A stretch of DNA of 64,000 nucleotides from Ariolimax columbianus (Eukaryota; Mollusca; Gastropoda; Stylommatophora; Arionidae): positions 120,838,264 through 120,902,263 of the forward strand of contig JAVGWX010000003.1 of NCBI GenBank assembly GCA_036924085.1, given 5' to 3'. The translations under genes and the position numbers were made by a program. Below are positions 1-11,140 of the stretch, in pieces. The first letter of the stretch is position 1; each line of letters begins with the position of its first letter. The notes below the pieces were generated by a model that worked only from the letters and a program-made list of their open reading frames with translations, was not told the origin of the DNA and made no database searches.

Positions 1-3000
1 TTCGGCCCATCTCGAGACCAGAGTCCACCAGTTATTACATCTGTACAAGACTGAATTAGTGTTTGGCCCATCTCGAGACCAGAGTCCACCAGTTATTACA
101 GGTGTACAAGACTGAATAGTGTTCGGCCCATCTCGAGACCAGAGTCCACCAGTTATTACAGGTGTACAAGATTGAATAGTGTTCGGCCCATCTCGAGACC
201 AGAGTCCACCAGTTATTACAAATGTACAAGACTGAATAGGGTTCGGCCCATCTCGAGACCAGAATCCACCAGTTATTACAGGTGTACAAGACTGAATAGT
301 GTTCGGCCCATCTCGAGAGCAGAGTCCACCACTGCGTTATTACAGGTGTACAAGACTGAATAGTGTTCGGTCCATCTCGAGACCAGAGTCCACCAGTTAT
401 TACAGGTGGACAAGACTGAATAGTGTTCGGCCCATCTCGAGACCAGAGTCCACCAGTTATTACAGGTGTACAAGACTGAATAGTGTTCGGCCAATCTCGA
501 GACCAGAGTCCCCCAGTTATTACAGATGTACAAGACTGAATAGTGTTCGGCCCATCTCGAGACCAGAGTCCACCAGTTATTACAGGTGTACAAGACTGAA
601 TAGTGTTCGGCCCATCTCGAGACCAGAGTCCACCAGTTATTACAGGTGTACAAGACTGAATAGTGTTCGGCCCATCTCGAGACCAGAGTCCACCAGTTAT
701 TACAGGTGTACAAGACTGAATAGTTTTCGGCCCATCTCGAGACCAGAGTCCGCTAGTTATTACAGGTGTACAAGACTGAATAGTGTTCGGCCAATCTCGA
801 GACCAGAGTGCGCCAGTTATTACAGGTGTACAAGACTGAATAGTGTTTGGCCCATCTCGAGACCAGAGTCCACCAGTTATTACAGGTGTACAAGACTGAA
901 TAGTGTTCGGCCCATCTCGAGACCAGAGTCCGCCAGTTATTACAGGTGTACAAGACTGAATAGTGTTCGGCCCATCTCGAGACCAGAGTCCGCCAGTTAT
1001 TACAGGTGTACAAGACTGAATAGTGTTCGGCCCATCTCAAGACCAGAGTCCACCAGTTATTACAGGTGTACAAGACTGAATAGTGTTCGGCCCATCTCGA
1101 GACCAGAGTCCGCTAGTTATTACAGGTGTACAAGACTGAATAGTGTTCGGCCCATCTCGAGACCAGAGTCCACCAGGTATTACAGGTGTACAAGACTGAA
1201 TAGTGTTCGGCCCATCTCGAGACCAGAGTCCACCACTGCGTTATTACAGGTGTACAAGACTGAATAGTGTTCGGCCCATCTCGAGACCAGAGTCCACCAG
1301 TTATTACAGGTGTACAAGACTGAATAGTGTTCGGCCCATCTCGAGACCAGAGTCCACCAGTTATTACAGGTGTACAAGACTGAATAGTGTTCGGCCCATC
1401 TCGAGACCAGAGTCCACCAGTTATTACAGGTGTACAAGACTGAATTAGTGTTCGGCCCATCTCGAGACCAGAGTCCGCTAGTTATTACAGGTGTACAAGA
1501 CTGAATAGTGTTCGGCCCATCTCGAGACCAGAGTCCACCAGTTATTACATCTGTACAAGACTGAATTAGTGTTCGGACCATCTCGAGACCAGAGTCCACC
1601 AGTTATTACAGGTGTACAAGACTGAATAGTGTTCGGCCCATCTCGAGACCAGAGTCCACCAGTTATTACAGGTGTACTAGACTGAATAGTGTTCGGCTCA
1701 TCTCGAGACCAGAGTCCACCAGTTATTACAGGTGTACAAGACTGAATAGTGTTCGGCCCATCTCGAGACCAGAGTCCACCAGTTATTACAGGTGTACAAG
1801 ACTGAATAGTGTTCGGCCCATCTCGAGACCAGAGTCCACCAGTTATTACAGGTGTACAAGACTGAATAGTGCTCGGCCCATCTCGAGACCAGAGTCCACC
1901 AGTTATTACAGGTGTACAAGACTGAATAGTGTTCGGCCCATCTCGAGACCAGAGTCCACCAGTTATTACAGGTGGACAAGACTGAATAGTGTTCGGCCCA
2001 TCTCGAGACCAGAGTCCAGCAGTTATTACATGTGTACAAGACTGAATAGTGTTCGGCCAATCTCGAGACCAGAGTCCGCCAGTTATTACAGGTGAACAAG
2101 ACTGAATAGTGTTCGGCCCATTTCGAGACCAGAGTCCACCAGTTATTACAGACGTACAAGACTGAATAGTGTTCGTCCCATCTCGAGACCAGAGTCCACC
2201 AGTTATTACAGGTGTACAAGACTGAATAGTGTTCGGCCCATCTCGAGACCAGAGTCCACCAGTTATTACAGGTGTACAAGACTGAATAGTGTTCGGCCCA
2301 TCTCGAGACCAGAGTCCACCAGTTATTACAGGTGTACAAGACTGAATAGTGTTCGGCCCATCTCGAGACCAGAGTCCGCCAGTTATTACAGGTGTACAAG
2401 ACTGAATAGTGTTCGGCCCATCTCGAGACCAGAGTCCGCCAGTTATTACAGGTGTACAAGACTGAATAGTGTTCGGCCCATCTCGAGACCAGAGTCCACC
2501 AGTTATTACAGGTGTACAAGACTGAATAGTGTTCGGCCCATCTCGAGACCAGAGTCCGCTAGTTATTACAGGTGTACAAGACTGAATAGTGTTCGGCCCA
2601 TCTCGAGACCAGAGTCCACCACTGCGTTATTACAGGTGTACAAGACTGAATAGTGTTCGACCCATCTCGAGACCAGAGTCCGCCAGTTATTACAGGTGTA
2701 CGGTGTACAAGACTGAATAGTGTTCGGCCCATCTCGAGACCAGATTCCACCAGTTATTACAGGTGTACAAGACTGAATAGTGTTCGGCCCATCTCGAGAC
2801 CAGAGTCCACCAGTTATTACAGGTGTACAAGACTGAATAGTGTTCGGCCCATCTCGAGACCAGAGTCCACCAGTTATTACAGGTGTACAAGACTGAATAG
2901 TGTTCGGCCCATCTCGAGACCAGAGTCCACCAGTTATTACAGGTGTACAAGACTGAATAGTGTTCGGCCCATCTCGAGACCAGAGTCCACCAGTTATTAC

Positions 3001-4732
3001 AGGTGTACAAGACTGAATAGTGTTCGGCCCATCTCGAGACCAGAGTCCACCAGTTATTACAGGTGTACAAGACTGAATAGTGTTCGTCCCATCTCAAGAC
3101 CAGAGTCCACCAGTTATTACAGGTGTACAAGACTGAATAGTGTTCGGCCCATCTCGAGACCAGAGTCCACCAGTTATTACAGGTGTACAAGACTGAATAG
3201 TGTTCGGCCCATCTCGAGACCAGAGTCCACCAGTTATTACAGGTGTACAAGACTGAATAGTTTTCGGCCCATCTCGAGACCAGAGTCCGCTAGTTATTAC
3301 AGGTGTACAAGACTGAATAGTGTTCGGCCAATCTCGAGACAAGCGTCCGCCAGTTATTACAGGTGTACAAGACTGAATAGTGTTCGGCCCATTTCGAGAC
3401 CAGAGTCCACCAGTTATTACAGGTGTACAAGACTGAATAGTGTTCGGCCCATCTCGAGACCAGAGTCCGCCAGTTATTACAGGTGTACAAGACTGAATAG
3501 TGTTCGGCCCATCTCGAGACCAGAGTCCGCCAGTTATTACAGGTGTACAAGACTGAATAGTGTTCGGCCCATCTCGAGACCAGAGTCCACCAGTTATTAC
3601 AGGTGTACAAGACTGAATAGTGTTCGGCCCATCTCGAGACCAGAGTCCACCACTGCGTTATTACAGGTGTACAAGACTGAATAGTGTTCGACCCATCTCG
3701 AGACCAGAGTCCGCCAGTTATTACAGGTGTACGGTGTACAAGACTGAATAGTGTTCGGCCCATCTCGAGACCAGATTCCACCAGTTATTACAGGTGTACA
3801 AGACTGAATAGTGTTCGGCCCATCTCGAGACCAGAGTCCACCAGTTATTACAGATGTACAAGACTGAATAGTGTTCGGCCCATCTCGAGACCAGAGTCCA
3901 CCAGTTATTACAGGTGTACAAGACTGAATAGTGTTCGGCCCATCTCGAGACCAGAGTCCACCAGTTATTACAGGTGTACAAGACTGAATAGTGTTCGGCC
4001 CATCTCGAGACCAGAGTCCACCAGTTATTACAGGTGTACAAGACTGAATAGTGTTCGGCCCATCTCGAGACCAGAGTCCACCAGTTATTACAGGTGTACA
4101 AGACTGAATAGTGTTCGGCCCATCTCGAGACCAGAGTCCACCAGTTATTACAGGTGTACAAGACTGAATAGTGTTCGGCTCATCTCGAGACCAGAGTCCG
4201 CCAGTTATTACAGGTGTACAAGACTGAATAGTGTTCGGCCCATCTCGAGAGCAGAGTCCACCACTGCGTTATTACAGGTGTACAAGACTGAATAGTGTTC
4301 GGCCCATCTCGAGACCAGAGTCCACCAGTTATTACAGGTGGACAAGACTGAATAGTGTTCGTCCCATCTCGAGACCAGAGTCCACCAGTTATTACAGGTG
4401 TACAAGACTGAATAGTGTTCGGCCAATCTCGAGACCAGAGTCCGCCAGTTATTACAGGTGAACAAGACTGAATAGTGTTCGGCCCATTTCGAGACCAGAG
4501 TCCACCAGTTATTACAGATGTACAAGACTGAATAGTGTTCGGCCCATCTCGAGACCAGAGTCCACCAGTTATTACAGGTGTACAAGACTGAATAGTGTTC
4601 GGCCCATCTCGAGACCAGAGTCCACCAGTTATTACAGGTGTACAAGACTGAATAGTGTTCGGCCCATCTCGAGACCAGAGTCCACCACTGCGTTATTACA
4701 GGTGTACAAAACTGAATAGTGTTCGGCCCATT
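1..4732. repeat. 60-bp satellite array (about 78 monomers), cut by the window start
   Basis: Head-to-tail copies of a 60-bp unit, each with a CTCGAG site and a TGTACA palindrome. Most copies differ by only a few substitutions. Length variants exist: +4 bp (ACTGCG at 331, 1235, 2621, 3652, 4263 and 4687), +7 bp (duplicated GGTGTAC near 2700 and 3730) and +1 bp (near 1445 and 1565). Because 60 is divisible by three, several frames stay open on both strands and give long periodic ORFs; I do not regard these as genes. On the minus strand each monomer reads RWAEHYSVLYTCNN, which continues in frame into LINE-like coding sequence beyond 4732. The left end of the array is not in the window. Confidence 0.97.
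2621..4262. repeat. Higher-order repeat blocks within the 60-bp satellite
   Basis: The +4-bp monomers at 2621 and 3652 are 1031 bp apart, which is 17 x 60 + 11. Each is followed by the same rare variants in the same order: GTTCGACCC, the +7-bp duplication, then a GATTCCACC monomer. This shows block duplication on top of monomer duplication. Other +4 monomers are spaced 904, 1386, 611 and 424 bp apart. A variant string (GGTGGACAAG, GGCCAATCTC, GGTGAACAAG, CATTTCGAG) recurs near 1970-2160 and 4320-4520. The array is therefore a mosaic of partial block duplications rather than one regular higher-order repeat. Confidence 0.8.
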
Positions 4733-5225
4733 TCTTCATTTGCATTTCCCTGTCCATAATAATCTCACATGTCACAGATTTTAGAGGCGCTGTATTCTTT
4801 TTTGTTGGTCCAAATGCTTTTTTTAATGCCTTCGTACATTGTCTTGATGTTACCAGCATCCGCTGCCGACTGTATGGACACAGAGTTGAAGCCAGTAGTC
4901 CTTTGCACATTTTCTTGCCAGTCTCTGTACTGTTTGCGGCTTTTTAAGGCTCCAAGGTCGTGCTGCTAGGGGAAATCTTAAACTCAAGGTGAGTAGATTG
5001 GCGCTTTTTAATGGTTCAAACGTTTTCCAAGGCTGTGGTGTGTATTGACCCACTGACGTGTTCCCGCTTTTCTGTAGCGCTTCCAATAGTGCCCAGTTTT
5101 GCCATTAATTCAGAGAGGGATTTTGTGAATACTTCCACCCTTTCAGGAATATCAGTTCCAGCTGTGTCTATGTGGCATTTACCTACAGGTCTTCTTGGGC
5201 TGGATTATCATTTTGTAGCAGACCA
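4733..5225 (-). pseudogene. LINE ORF2 fragment (pre-RT linker), source-like flank of the satellite
   Basis: Read on the minus strand, this encodes the linker between the endonuclease and reverse transcriptase of a non-LTR retrotransposon. Recognisable pieces in order are HIDTAGTDIPERVEVFTKSL, KCAKDYWLQLC, KALKKAFGPTKKNTAPLKSV, then MQMKKWAEHYSVLY, which crosses into the first satellite monomer at about 4732. The W-A-E-H-Y-x-x-L-Y motif is a usual landmark just before the RT domain in this LINE group. At least two frameshifts are needed to join the pieces. The RT domain that should follow is absent and replaced by the 60-bp array. Exact LINE clade not assigned. Confidence 0.82.
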
Positions 5226-5599
5226 GTGAGTGGTCAGTATCACAGTCTGCACTGTGAAACATATATGTATAAAAGTAAGTATCATGCCCTTTACAGAACG
5301 TCCCTTCTTACAACCGCCACTTATTTGGCTGTTATAAGTTTCTTGGCCAGTGGGCAGTACGGTAGGTTACCATTACTTTCCGTCCGTGGAGGAACAATCG
5401 CCAGAATAAACAATCCAGTGTCTGCCAAACACGGTGGAAATCAAACTTGGTGCGCTGGGATTGTGAAAACCATATATATATTCATTCAGGTTTGTCTGCA
5501 GCTTCGTTTGCTAGGGCAATGAGACTCATTCTTGTTATAAGATATTTCAGTTAAGTTATGTAAATGTATTTAAGTGCCAAAAACAGCACACAATGCAAT
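5226..5599. other. Intergenic, nothing recognised
   Basis: About 370 bp without a recognisable gene or repeat. A short AT-rich stretch with repeated TTTTTAGATTT lies near 5597-5620. Confidence 0.5.
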
Positions 5600-5960
5600 T
5601 TTTAGATTTTTAGATTTAGCTGTGTAATGCGGCTCATTCCAGTTCATGAATTCTGCTCAAGCCCATAGTGGAGCTCTCTCAGACGATTGTTCTGTGGAGA
5701 GTTTCATTCGGTTTTCCTCTTTTCCTCCTGCCAGACGGTGACCACATAAATGCTTGCAGAGGGGTATGTTACTGTCTATTCTAGAACATGCCCGATGTAT
5801 GTACACCGTTTTCCACTGATGATTGATGAACCATATTGTTGATGGGTGACTTCTATAATTGTTTTGTTCCTGATGAATTCCTCCCGGTCAATGTTCAGCA
5901 GTGCTTTTTGATGCCTATTTTCCAATGCTTTTTGGTTATTTTCCAATGCTTTTTGTTATT
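5600..5960 (-). pseudogene. LINE C-terminal fragment
   Basis: The minus strand around 5790-5610 reads PLQAFMWSPSGRRKRGKPNE followed by LHRTIV and a LSRIHELE segment. This matches the basic GRRKRGRPK-type C-terminus that ends many LINE RT polyproteins. A preceding piece, KRCTYIGHVLE, in another frame fits the usual W/Y-I-G-H-V-L motif. Frameshifts and stops are present. Near 5905-5960 there is a short imperfect duplication of CCAATGCTTTTTG. It could belong to the same decayed copy as the fragment at 4733-5225, but the order does not prove it. Confidence 0.6.
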
Positions 5961-7212
5961 TTTCATCATTCATATCCATAGGTGAGTACTGATAATTCGT
6001 TAAACAACTTGAGCTTGATGTGCTCGCTCAGCGATTTTGTTTTCCAGATGTTCGTTAGTTATGACCGGACACATCAACAGGTGTGCGGCCAGTGTTACTT
6101 GTGATCGTAACACTAAAACCAAAGTGTATTATTAACAGAACGGCCCAGCTTTTCTGATATGTCGAACCTTAGCGAATACGTATAACATTCGCTCAACGCT
6201 CCAGTCTACCTAGCTGTAAATGCATAATTTACTCATTTAGAATTTGGAAGGCCTAGTAGAAAGAAAAGGAGCAACACCCCCCCCCCCCCCCCCCCCCGCC
6301 ACCCCAACTAAATATGAAACCTCAACAATGAAGTCGCTAATACTTCATCCTTAACGGCAGTGGGAGTTATGGAAGCTCTGTTATCTTTATGACTTTATTT
6401 TGTTTATATAACCTGCGTTTGATCTCAGTATATCACAAAGGGTCATCATAAAGGAAATAAATACGATACCGCCTGTCATTCAAGAAGCCTCCTGGTCATG
6501 AGTGACTGGTATTGTTTTGTTTTTAGTATCGATTATGGCGGATAGAATACAATAGTTCTCAATATTTTACAGATCGCGGGCAACCGAAAGTCAAAGATAA
6601 TGCATTGCTGTCCATTTCGCTTTCCGCACTCTACGTTAAAATTAAAACATACGCCCACATTTTTGGTTATTTTAAATACCACATTCTGTATTATTAATCA
6701 AAGAAATAGCAACTATAATTATTTTTAATAATTTGAGATTGAGACGTTTGTGGACAAACGGACAACAATTTAAACAAAAATAAGATTAATAGGAAGCTGA
6801 TGAATGAAACAAGCAACAACTGATGCTCAATTGGGCATTTATGGAAAAAGAATTACGATTAATCTAACAAAAAATAGATACCAGACGGATTTTTAATCGG
6901 ACAATAATTGAAAAAATAAACACGCTTGATCGAACAATGATGGAAAATGACTTTCATCGGACAAAAATGAGTACAAATTGATGTTTTTGCCACCAAAATG
7001 AGAAAAAAAAACAGCCTATTATTTAATGGTACAATAACTTAAATATCCATTAACAGCTAATTTCAACGCCGTTCTAGTCAGCTCAAAATATGGCACAGGT
7101 GAAATAATAACGACCAGGCATCGCAGATTGATTTCATTCTAGCCAGGCGGAGAACTAGACAACATGTCACAGACTCCAAGCAATACCCAACATAGATATT
7201 GACACAGATCAC
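5961..7212. other. Intergenic AT-rich DNA with a C21 tract
   Basis: No gene recognised. A homopolymer of 21 C lies at 6277-6297. The rest is AT-rich and full of stops in all frames. Confidence 0.6.
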
Positions 7213-9215
7213 AGACAAGTGGTTATGTCACACTACCACCAACACATACAGAGGCGTAACAGAATAAAAGACACAAGAGTAATACACACCAAGAGACTAG
7301 ACAATGAACAAGTCAAGAAGGAGTTTTGCTGCGAGATTGATAATGCATATAAAAACATGCCAGAAGAGGTACACGACATAGAAACTGAATGGGCATATTT
7401 TAAAAATACAATTACTGATAGTCTAAAACAGAACTGCGCATCTTCAAAACACAAGACAATGCAAAAAGAAAACAGTGTACTGAAATGAAGAGATTTAAAA
7501 AAAACCTGAAAAATCATAAAGAACTCATAAAGAGAAATAAAAGATAAAATATTAGTTCAATAAAAAACAGAGCACGATTATATACATTACAAAACAGCAA
7601 GAAGAGATACAAGCAGAAGGATAAAGAAGGCAAAAGAGAGATCGTGGTAAACATGTGGTGAAATGCTAACAAACCTATGTAAAGATGCTCCAAGAGAGTT
7701 CTATAAAACTGCTGAATAAAATGAGACTGAGAGACGAATATTTTATCTTATCAACCATCTTAAATGACAAACATAATATCTCATTACTAAACGAAAACAT
7801 GAAAAAAACTGAGATGGTAGAAATATTTCAAGGAATTTTTCAAGCCGGCAGAAATAGGCAATAATGAAATATTCACACCAAGTCACAAGGAGAGAGAAGA
7901 ACTGCCAATCATAGCAGCAGAAGTCGAACAAGTTATCAAAAAGAATCCACGAAACAAGGCACCAGTAATAGATGGTATTACAACAGAGGCTTTACAATCC
8001 TGCAGAGAAACGGGAGTAAAATGGCTGTCCAAAATGTAGCATGGACAGCAATAGAAGTTCCTGAGTTCTGGCAAAAATCAATAGTTCTACCGAGGACGGC
8101 GTGGGCTAGTGGTTAAGTGACACGGCTCATAACCCGAAGGTGCTGGGTTCGATCCCTATCGCAGCACCGGCATTTAATTGAAACAGGAACAGAACCTTGT
8201 CGTTGTAGACCAGGAAACACCTTTTGACCTAGTGGATAGAAACAAGCTATGGGAGATCCTGGGAAACTGTGAAGTGCAAGGACAATTATTTCAAATTATA
8301 ATAGCAATGTATAAACAGTCAAAGTACGATGAGAACACCAAGCGGACTCACTAAGTGGTTTGCGGTTAAAACAGGGATGTGTACTATCACCACTTTTGTT
8401 CATTGTATACATGTATCATATAACAGCTGAAGCAAAACGAGAAACCACCACAACGAACGAATTCCTTTTTGCAGATAATCAGAGTCTCTTTCATTCCGAT
8501 GAACAAAATCTCTAAGAACATCTGAATGCTCTTGACAATGCCTGAGATAGATATAATATGAGTATTAGTACAGCAAAGACTAAGGCAATGAAAATCAGCA
8601 GAATAGAGAAAACACTAAATATATCGGCAAAAAGTACAGAACTTTAACAAGTAAGTGAATTCAAATACTTGGGCAGCGTGTTTACACAAGATGGAAGGCT
8701 AGATAAAGAGGTGGAATCAAGAACACAGAAATCTAATGAGGTTTCCTATCAGCTCTCACCATTACTAAGACACAAAGACATTTCAATGAAGACAAAGAGA
8801 CAGCTGATAAATAGTATTTTTATACCAACTCTCTGCCACTAGTGTCAGACATGGACTCTCACTAAGGCACAAGAAAGACAAATTATTATATGTGAAATGA
8901 GGTATTTGAGAAAGGCTGTAAGGGTCATAAGGCTGACCAGATTTAAAAAAACGAAATAATCTGACAGAATGTGGGTGCAACACCGTGCATGGAATACATA
9001 GAAAGGCATAGAATAAAATGGTTAAAAATCAAAGTACCCAGTTGCTCGTATCTACAATACCAGATATCAGGGTTGCGGAGCAAGAAGCAGACCACGTAAA
9101 AGATGGATAAATGGTGTCAGCGAGACACTAAATAAACACGGAATGACAACATCGGCAACAAAGATGGCACACGATAGAAAACTACACCTCCCCACCCCGG
9201 CTACCGACGCAAGTG
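7213..9215 (+). pseudogene. Decayed non-LTR retrotransposon RT (pre-RT linker to C-terminus)
   Basis: Plus-strand LINE remnant. 7219-7488 is an open 89-codon linker. At about 7910-7980 comes IIAAEVEQVIKKNPRNKAP, the usual pre-RT 'NKAPG-D-I-T-E' region, then EFWQKSIVLP near 8060. After a gap filled by a tRNA-like element the frame resumes with LVVVDQETPFDLVDRNKLWE (RT domain A region), LKQGCVLSPLLFIVY near 8365-8405, and FADNQSLFHSD near 8466, where the second catalytic aspartate of FADD is asparagine. KYLGSVFTQDGRLDKEVE lies near 8665 and a GARSRPRKRW-like tail near 9080. Many stops and frameshifts; roughly the RT fingers segment is missing between 8080 and 8180. Confidence 0.85.
8090..8178 (+). 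mobile_element. tRNA-Met-like sequence (probable SINE head) inside the LINE
   Basis: GGCTAGTGGTTAAG resembles a pol III A box, and GGGTTCGATCCC matches a B box. Between them GGCTCATAACCC has the CTCATAA loop expected of an elongator tRNA-Met (anticodon CAT). The acceptor stem does not pair convincingly and no genuine 3' end is seen, so I call this a tRNA-derived SINE head rather than a functional tRNA. It sits exactly where the host LINE lacks a piece of RT. Confidence 0.6.
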
Positions 9216-9249
9216 GATAGAAGTGAATGAAGAACTGAAAAAAATAGTT

Positions 9250-10018
9250 ATGATTAACGGAAACTAATGGTAAAAAAAAAATGTTTTGGCCGAAAACAAT
9301 GGAAAATAAAAGGCATATTTACGAAATTCCAAATACAGATGTGGTTAAGGTCCATGTCACAGAAGGATTATTCTACTTATCAAGTGGCGAGACTAAAGAC
9401 CAATCAAGTAATCAGAATAGCGACAGTTGAAAAATGGAAGAACTATGCTCAACAACTAAAATCTATAAGTAAAAACCGCCACATAGATTTTAAAAATAAA
9501 AGCGTGCAGGCAATACAATTTACAGTTGAGGCATTTAATCGTGCCTCAATCAATAATTTAAAAAAATGGATTTCGTATATTTAAGGAGTACATGCACCAT
9601 TACAAAACCATTGGCTATATTATGTTCTCAATCACTTTCAAAAGGGATTGTTCCAGGGGATTAGAAAGATGTAGAAGTGATCCCCTTATTCAAAAAGGGC
9701 GAACAATCAGATCCAGCAAATTATAGACCGGTGAGTTTAACGAGCATAGTCTGTAAATTGTTAGTCAATAATCAAAGAAAACTTTGTAATGCATTTAGAC
9801 AGGTTTAATCTAATCAGAAATAGTCAGCATGTGTTTACTAGAGGGAGATCGTGTTTAACAAATTTATTAGAATTCATGGAGGAGGTTACTAAAATGATAG
9901 ATAAAGTAGAGCCAGTGGATGCTATTTATCTAGATTTTGTAAAGGCCTTTGATAGAGTACCTCATCAAAATTATTTAGAAAGTTAAAATGTTATTTTGAG
10001 CTTGGTTATGCAAAGATT
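9250..10018 (+). pseudogene. CR1/L2-like LINE fragment (linker and RT N-terminal half)
   Basis: Plus strand. 9267-9584 is a 105-codon basic linker (SMSQKDYSTYQVARLKTNQV). It is followed by PLAILCSQSLSKGIVPGD, then VEVIPLFKKGEQSDPANYRP and VSLTSIVCKLL near 9680-9765. After a +1 frameshift comes FNLIRNSQHVFTRGRSCLTN, then AIYLDFVKAFDRVPHQ near 9920-9970 (RT domain A with its catalytic Asp in YLDF). The copy stops about 10018, within RT, where a 65-bp minisatellite begins. The motifs match the LINE copies at 34939-35924 and 49841-50393, which carry the missing 3' half. Confidence 0.85.
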
Positions 10019-10019
10019 A

Positions 10020-10520
10020 TGATCACTACCGATGTCGGCACCTCGATAAGTACTGCCATCCTGGACTGACACTGACATTTAGTACTAATTCAGAAGTGAC
10101 CAATCTGATTGTGAGTTCTGCCGTCCTGGACTGACACCGAAAGTTGGTACTGATTCAGAAGTGATCAATCTGATTGTGTGTTCTGCCGTCCTGAACTGAC
10201 ACCGAAAGTTGGTACTGATTCAGAAGTGATCAATCTGGTTGTGAGTTCTGCCGTCCTGGACTGACACCGAAAGTTGGTACTGATTCAGAAGTGATCAATC
10301 TGGTTGTGAGTTCTGCCGTCCTGGACTGACACCGAAAGTTGGTACTGATTCAGAAGTGATCAATCTGGTTGTGAGTTCTGCCGTCCTGGACTGACACCGA
10401 AAGTTGGTACTGATTCAGAAGTGATCAATCTAGTTGTGAGTTCTGCCATCCTGGACTGACACTGACATTTGGTACTGATTCAGAAGTGATCAATCTAAAT
10501 GTGAGTTCTGCGATCCGGAG
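10020..10520. repeat. 65-bp minisatellite, about 7-8 copies
   Basis: GATCAATCTGGTTGTGAG recurs every 65 bp (10163, 10228, 10293 and so on), with outer copies more diverged. It directly abuts the broken end of the CR1/L2-like LINE. Confidence 0.93.
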
Positions 10521-10854
10521 AGTCCCCTGTAATCTTGAGGATGCCTTTGGGTGGTTAAAATGGTGTCAGCTATAACACAATTTGATATCTCGAAGATTGT
10601 TTTATCAATCTTACACCATATTTATTTCTATTGCCGATGCCATGAGGAGTGTTCATATGTCTTTACAATCCTTCATTTTTATCCCCCCCCCCCCCATCTT
10701 CGCATTAAAGTTGCCCAACATTACACTTAAACATCACGCTCTGGGCTTTTGCAAATGGTGTCCTAGAGAAAATCATAAAAGTAATCTTTGGCGAAATCGT
10801 GACCGTCGTAAGTTGGTGCGTAACATTGAATGACTGTGAGCTTGAATAATACTA
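10521..10854. other. Intergenic, C13 tract
   Basis: No recognised gene. A run of 13 C lies at 10683-10695. The open frame at 10582-10833 has no recognisable similarity. Confidence 0.5.
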
Positions 10855-11140
10855 TTTAATATCAAGCCAATATTAGCCTTTCATTAATAGGCTAATGACA
10901 AATGATTTCTCAGCTTTGGGTACCATAATAATAGCTACTCCTCTTGTATGGTGGTTGTCTTTGCCAGAGTAAATTATGTGTTTTTGTTTACATGGAAGAT
11001 AGGTCTTGTTTACGCCCGTCCATCTGCATTCACTTAGAATGTCTAGTCCACAGCTGGTCATTTCCTTATTAACATTTACCGTCTTCTACATAGTTCTAAC
11101 ATTACAGTATCCGATTTTAAGGATGCTCTTGGCGTCTAAC
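10855..11140 (-). pseudogene. LINE endonuclease (EEP) N-terminal fragment
   Basis: The minus strand reads IGYCNVRTM, a stop, then GLDILSECRWTGVN and HIIYSGKDNHHTRGVAII. This is the typical start of the apurinic-like endonuclease domain of RTE/CR1-group LINEs (W-N-V-R-T-M ... L-D-I-L-x-x-S-E-C-R-W-T-G ... Y-S-G ... G-V-A-I). The catalytic Glu of SECRW is present, but the expected Gly-Ile before it is missing. No RT follows on the minus side. Isolated remnant. Confidence 0.85.

Noticed and set aside
1..4732. Many long periodic ORFs on both strands (up to 343 codons) in the satellite
   Set aside because: The 60-bp period is divisible by three, so any stop-free frame in one unit stays open across the array. 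There is no gene context, and both strands are open at once.
1..4732. CRISPR-like array
   Set aside because: Units are contiguous with no unique spacers, and the surroundings are eukaryotic retroelements.
8090..8178. Functional tRNA-Met gene
   Set aside because: A and B boxes and the anticodon loop are visible, but the acceptor stem does not pair and it sits inside a dead LINE.
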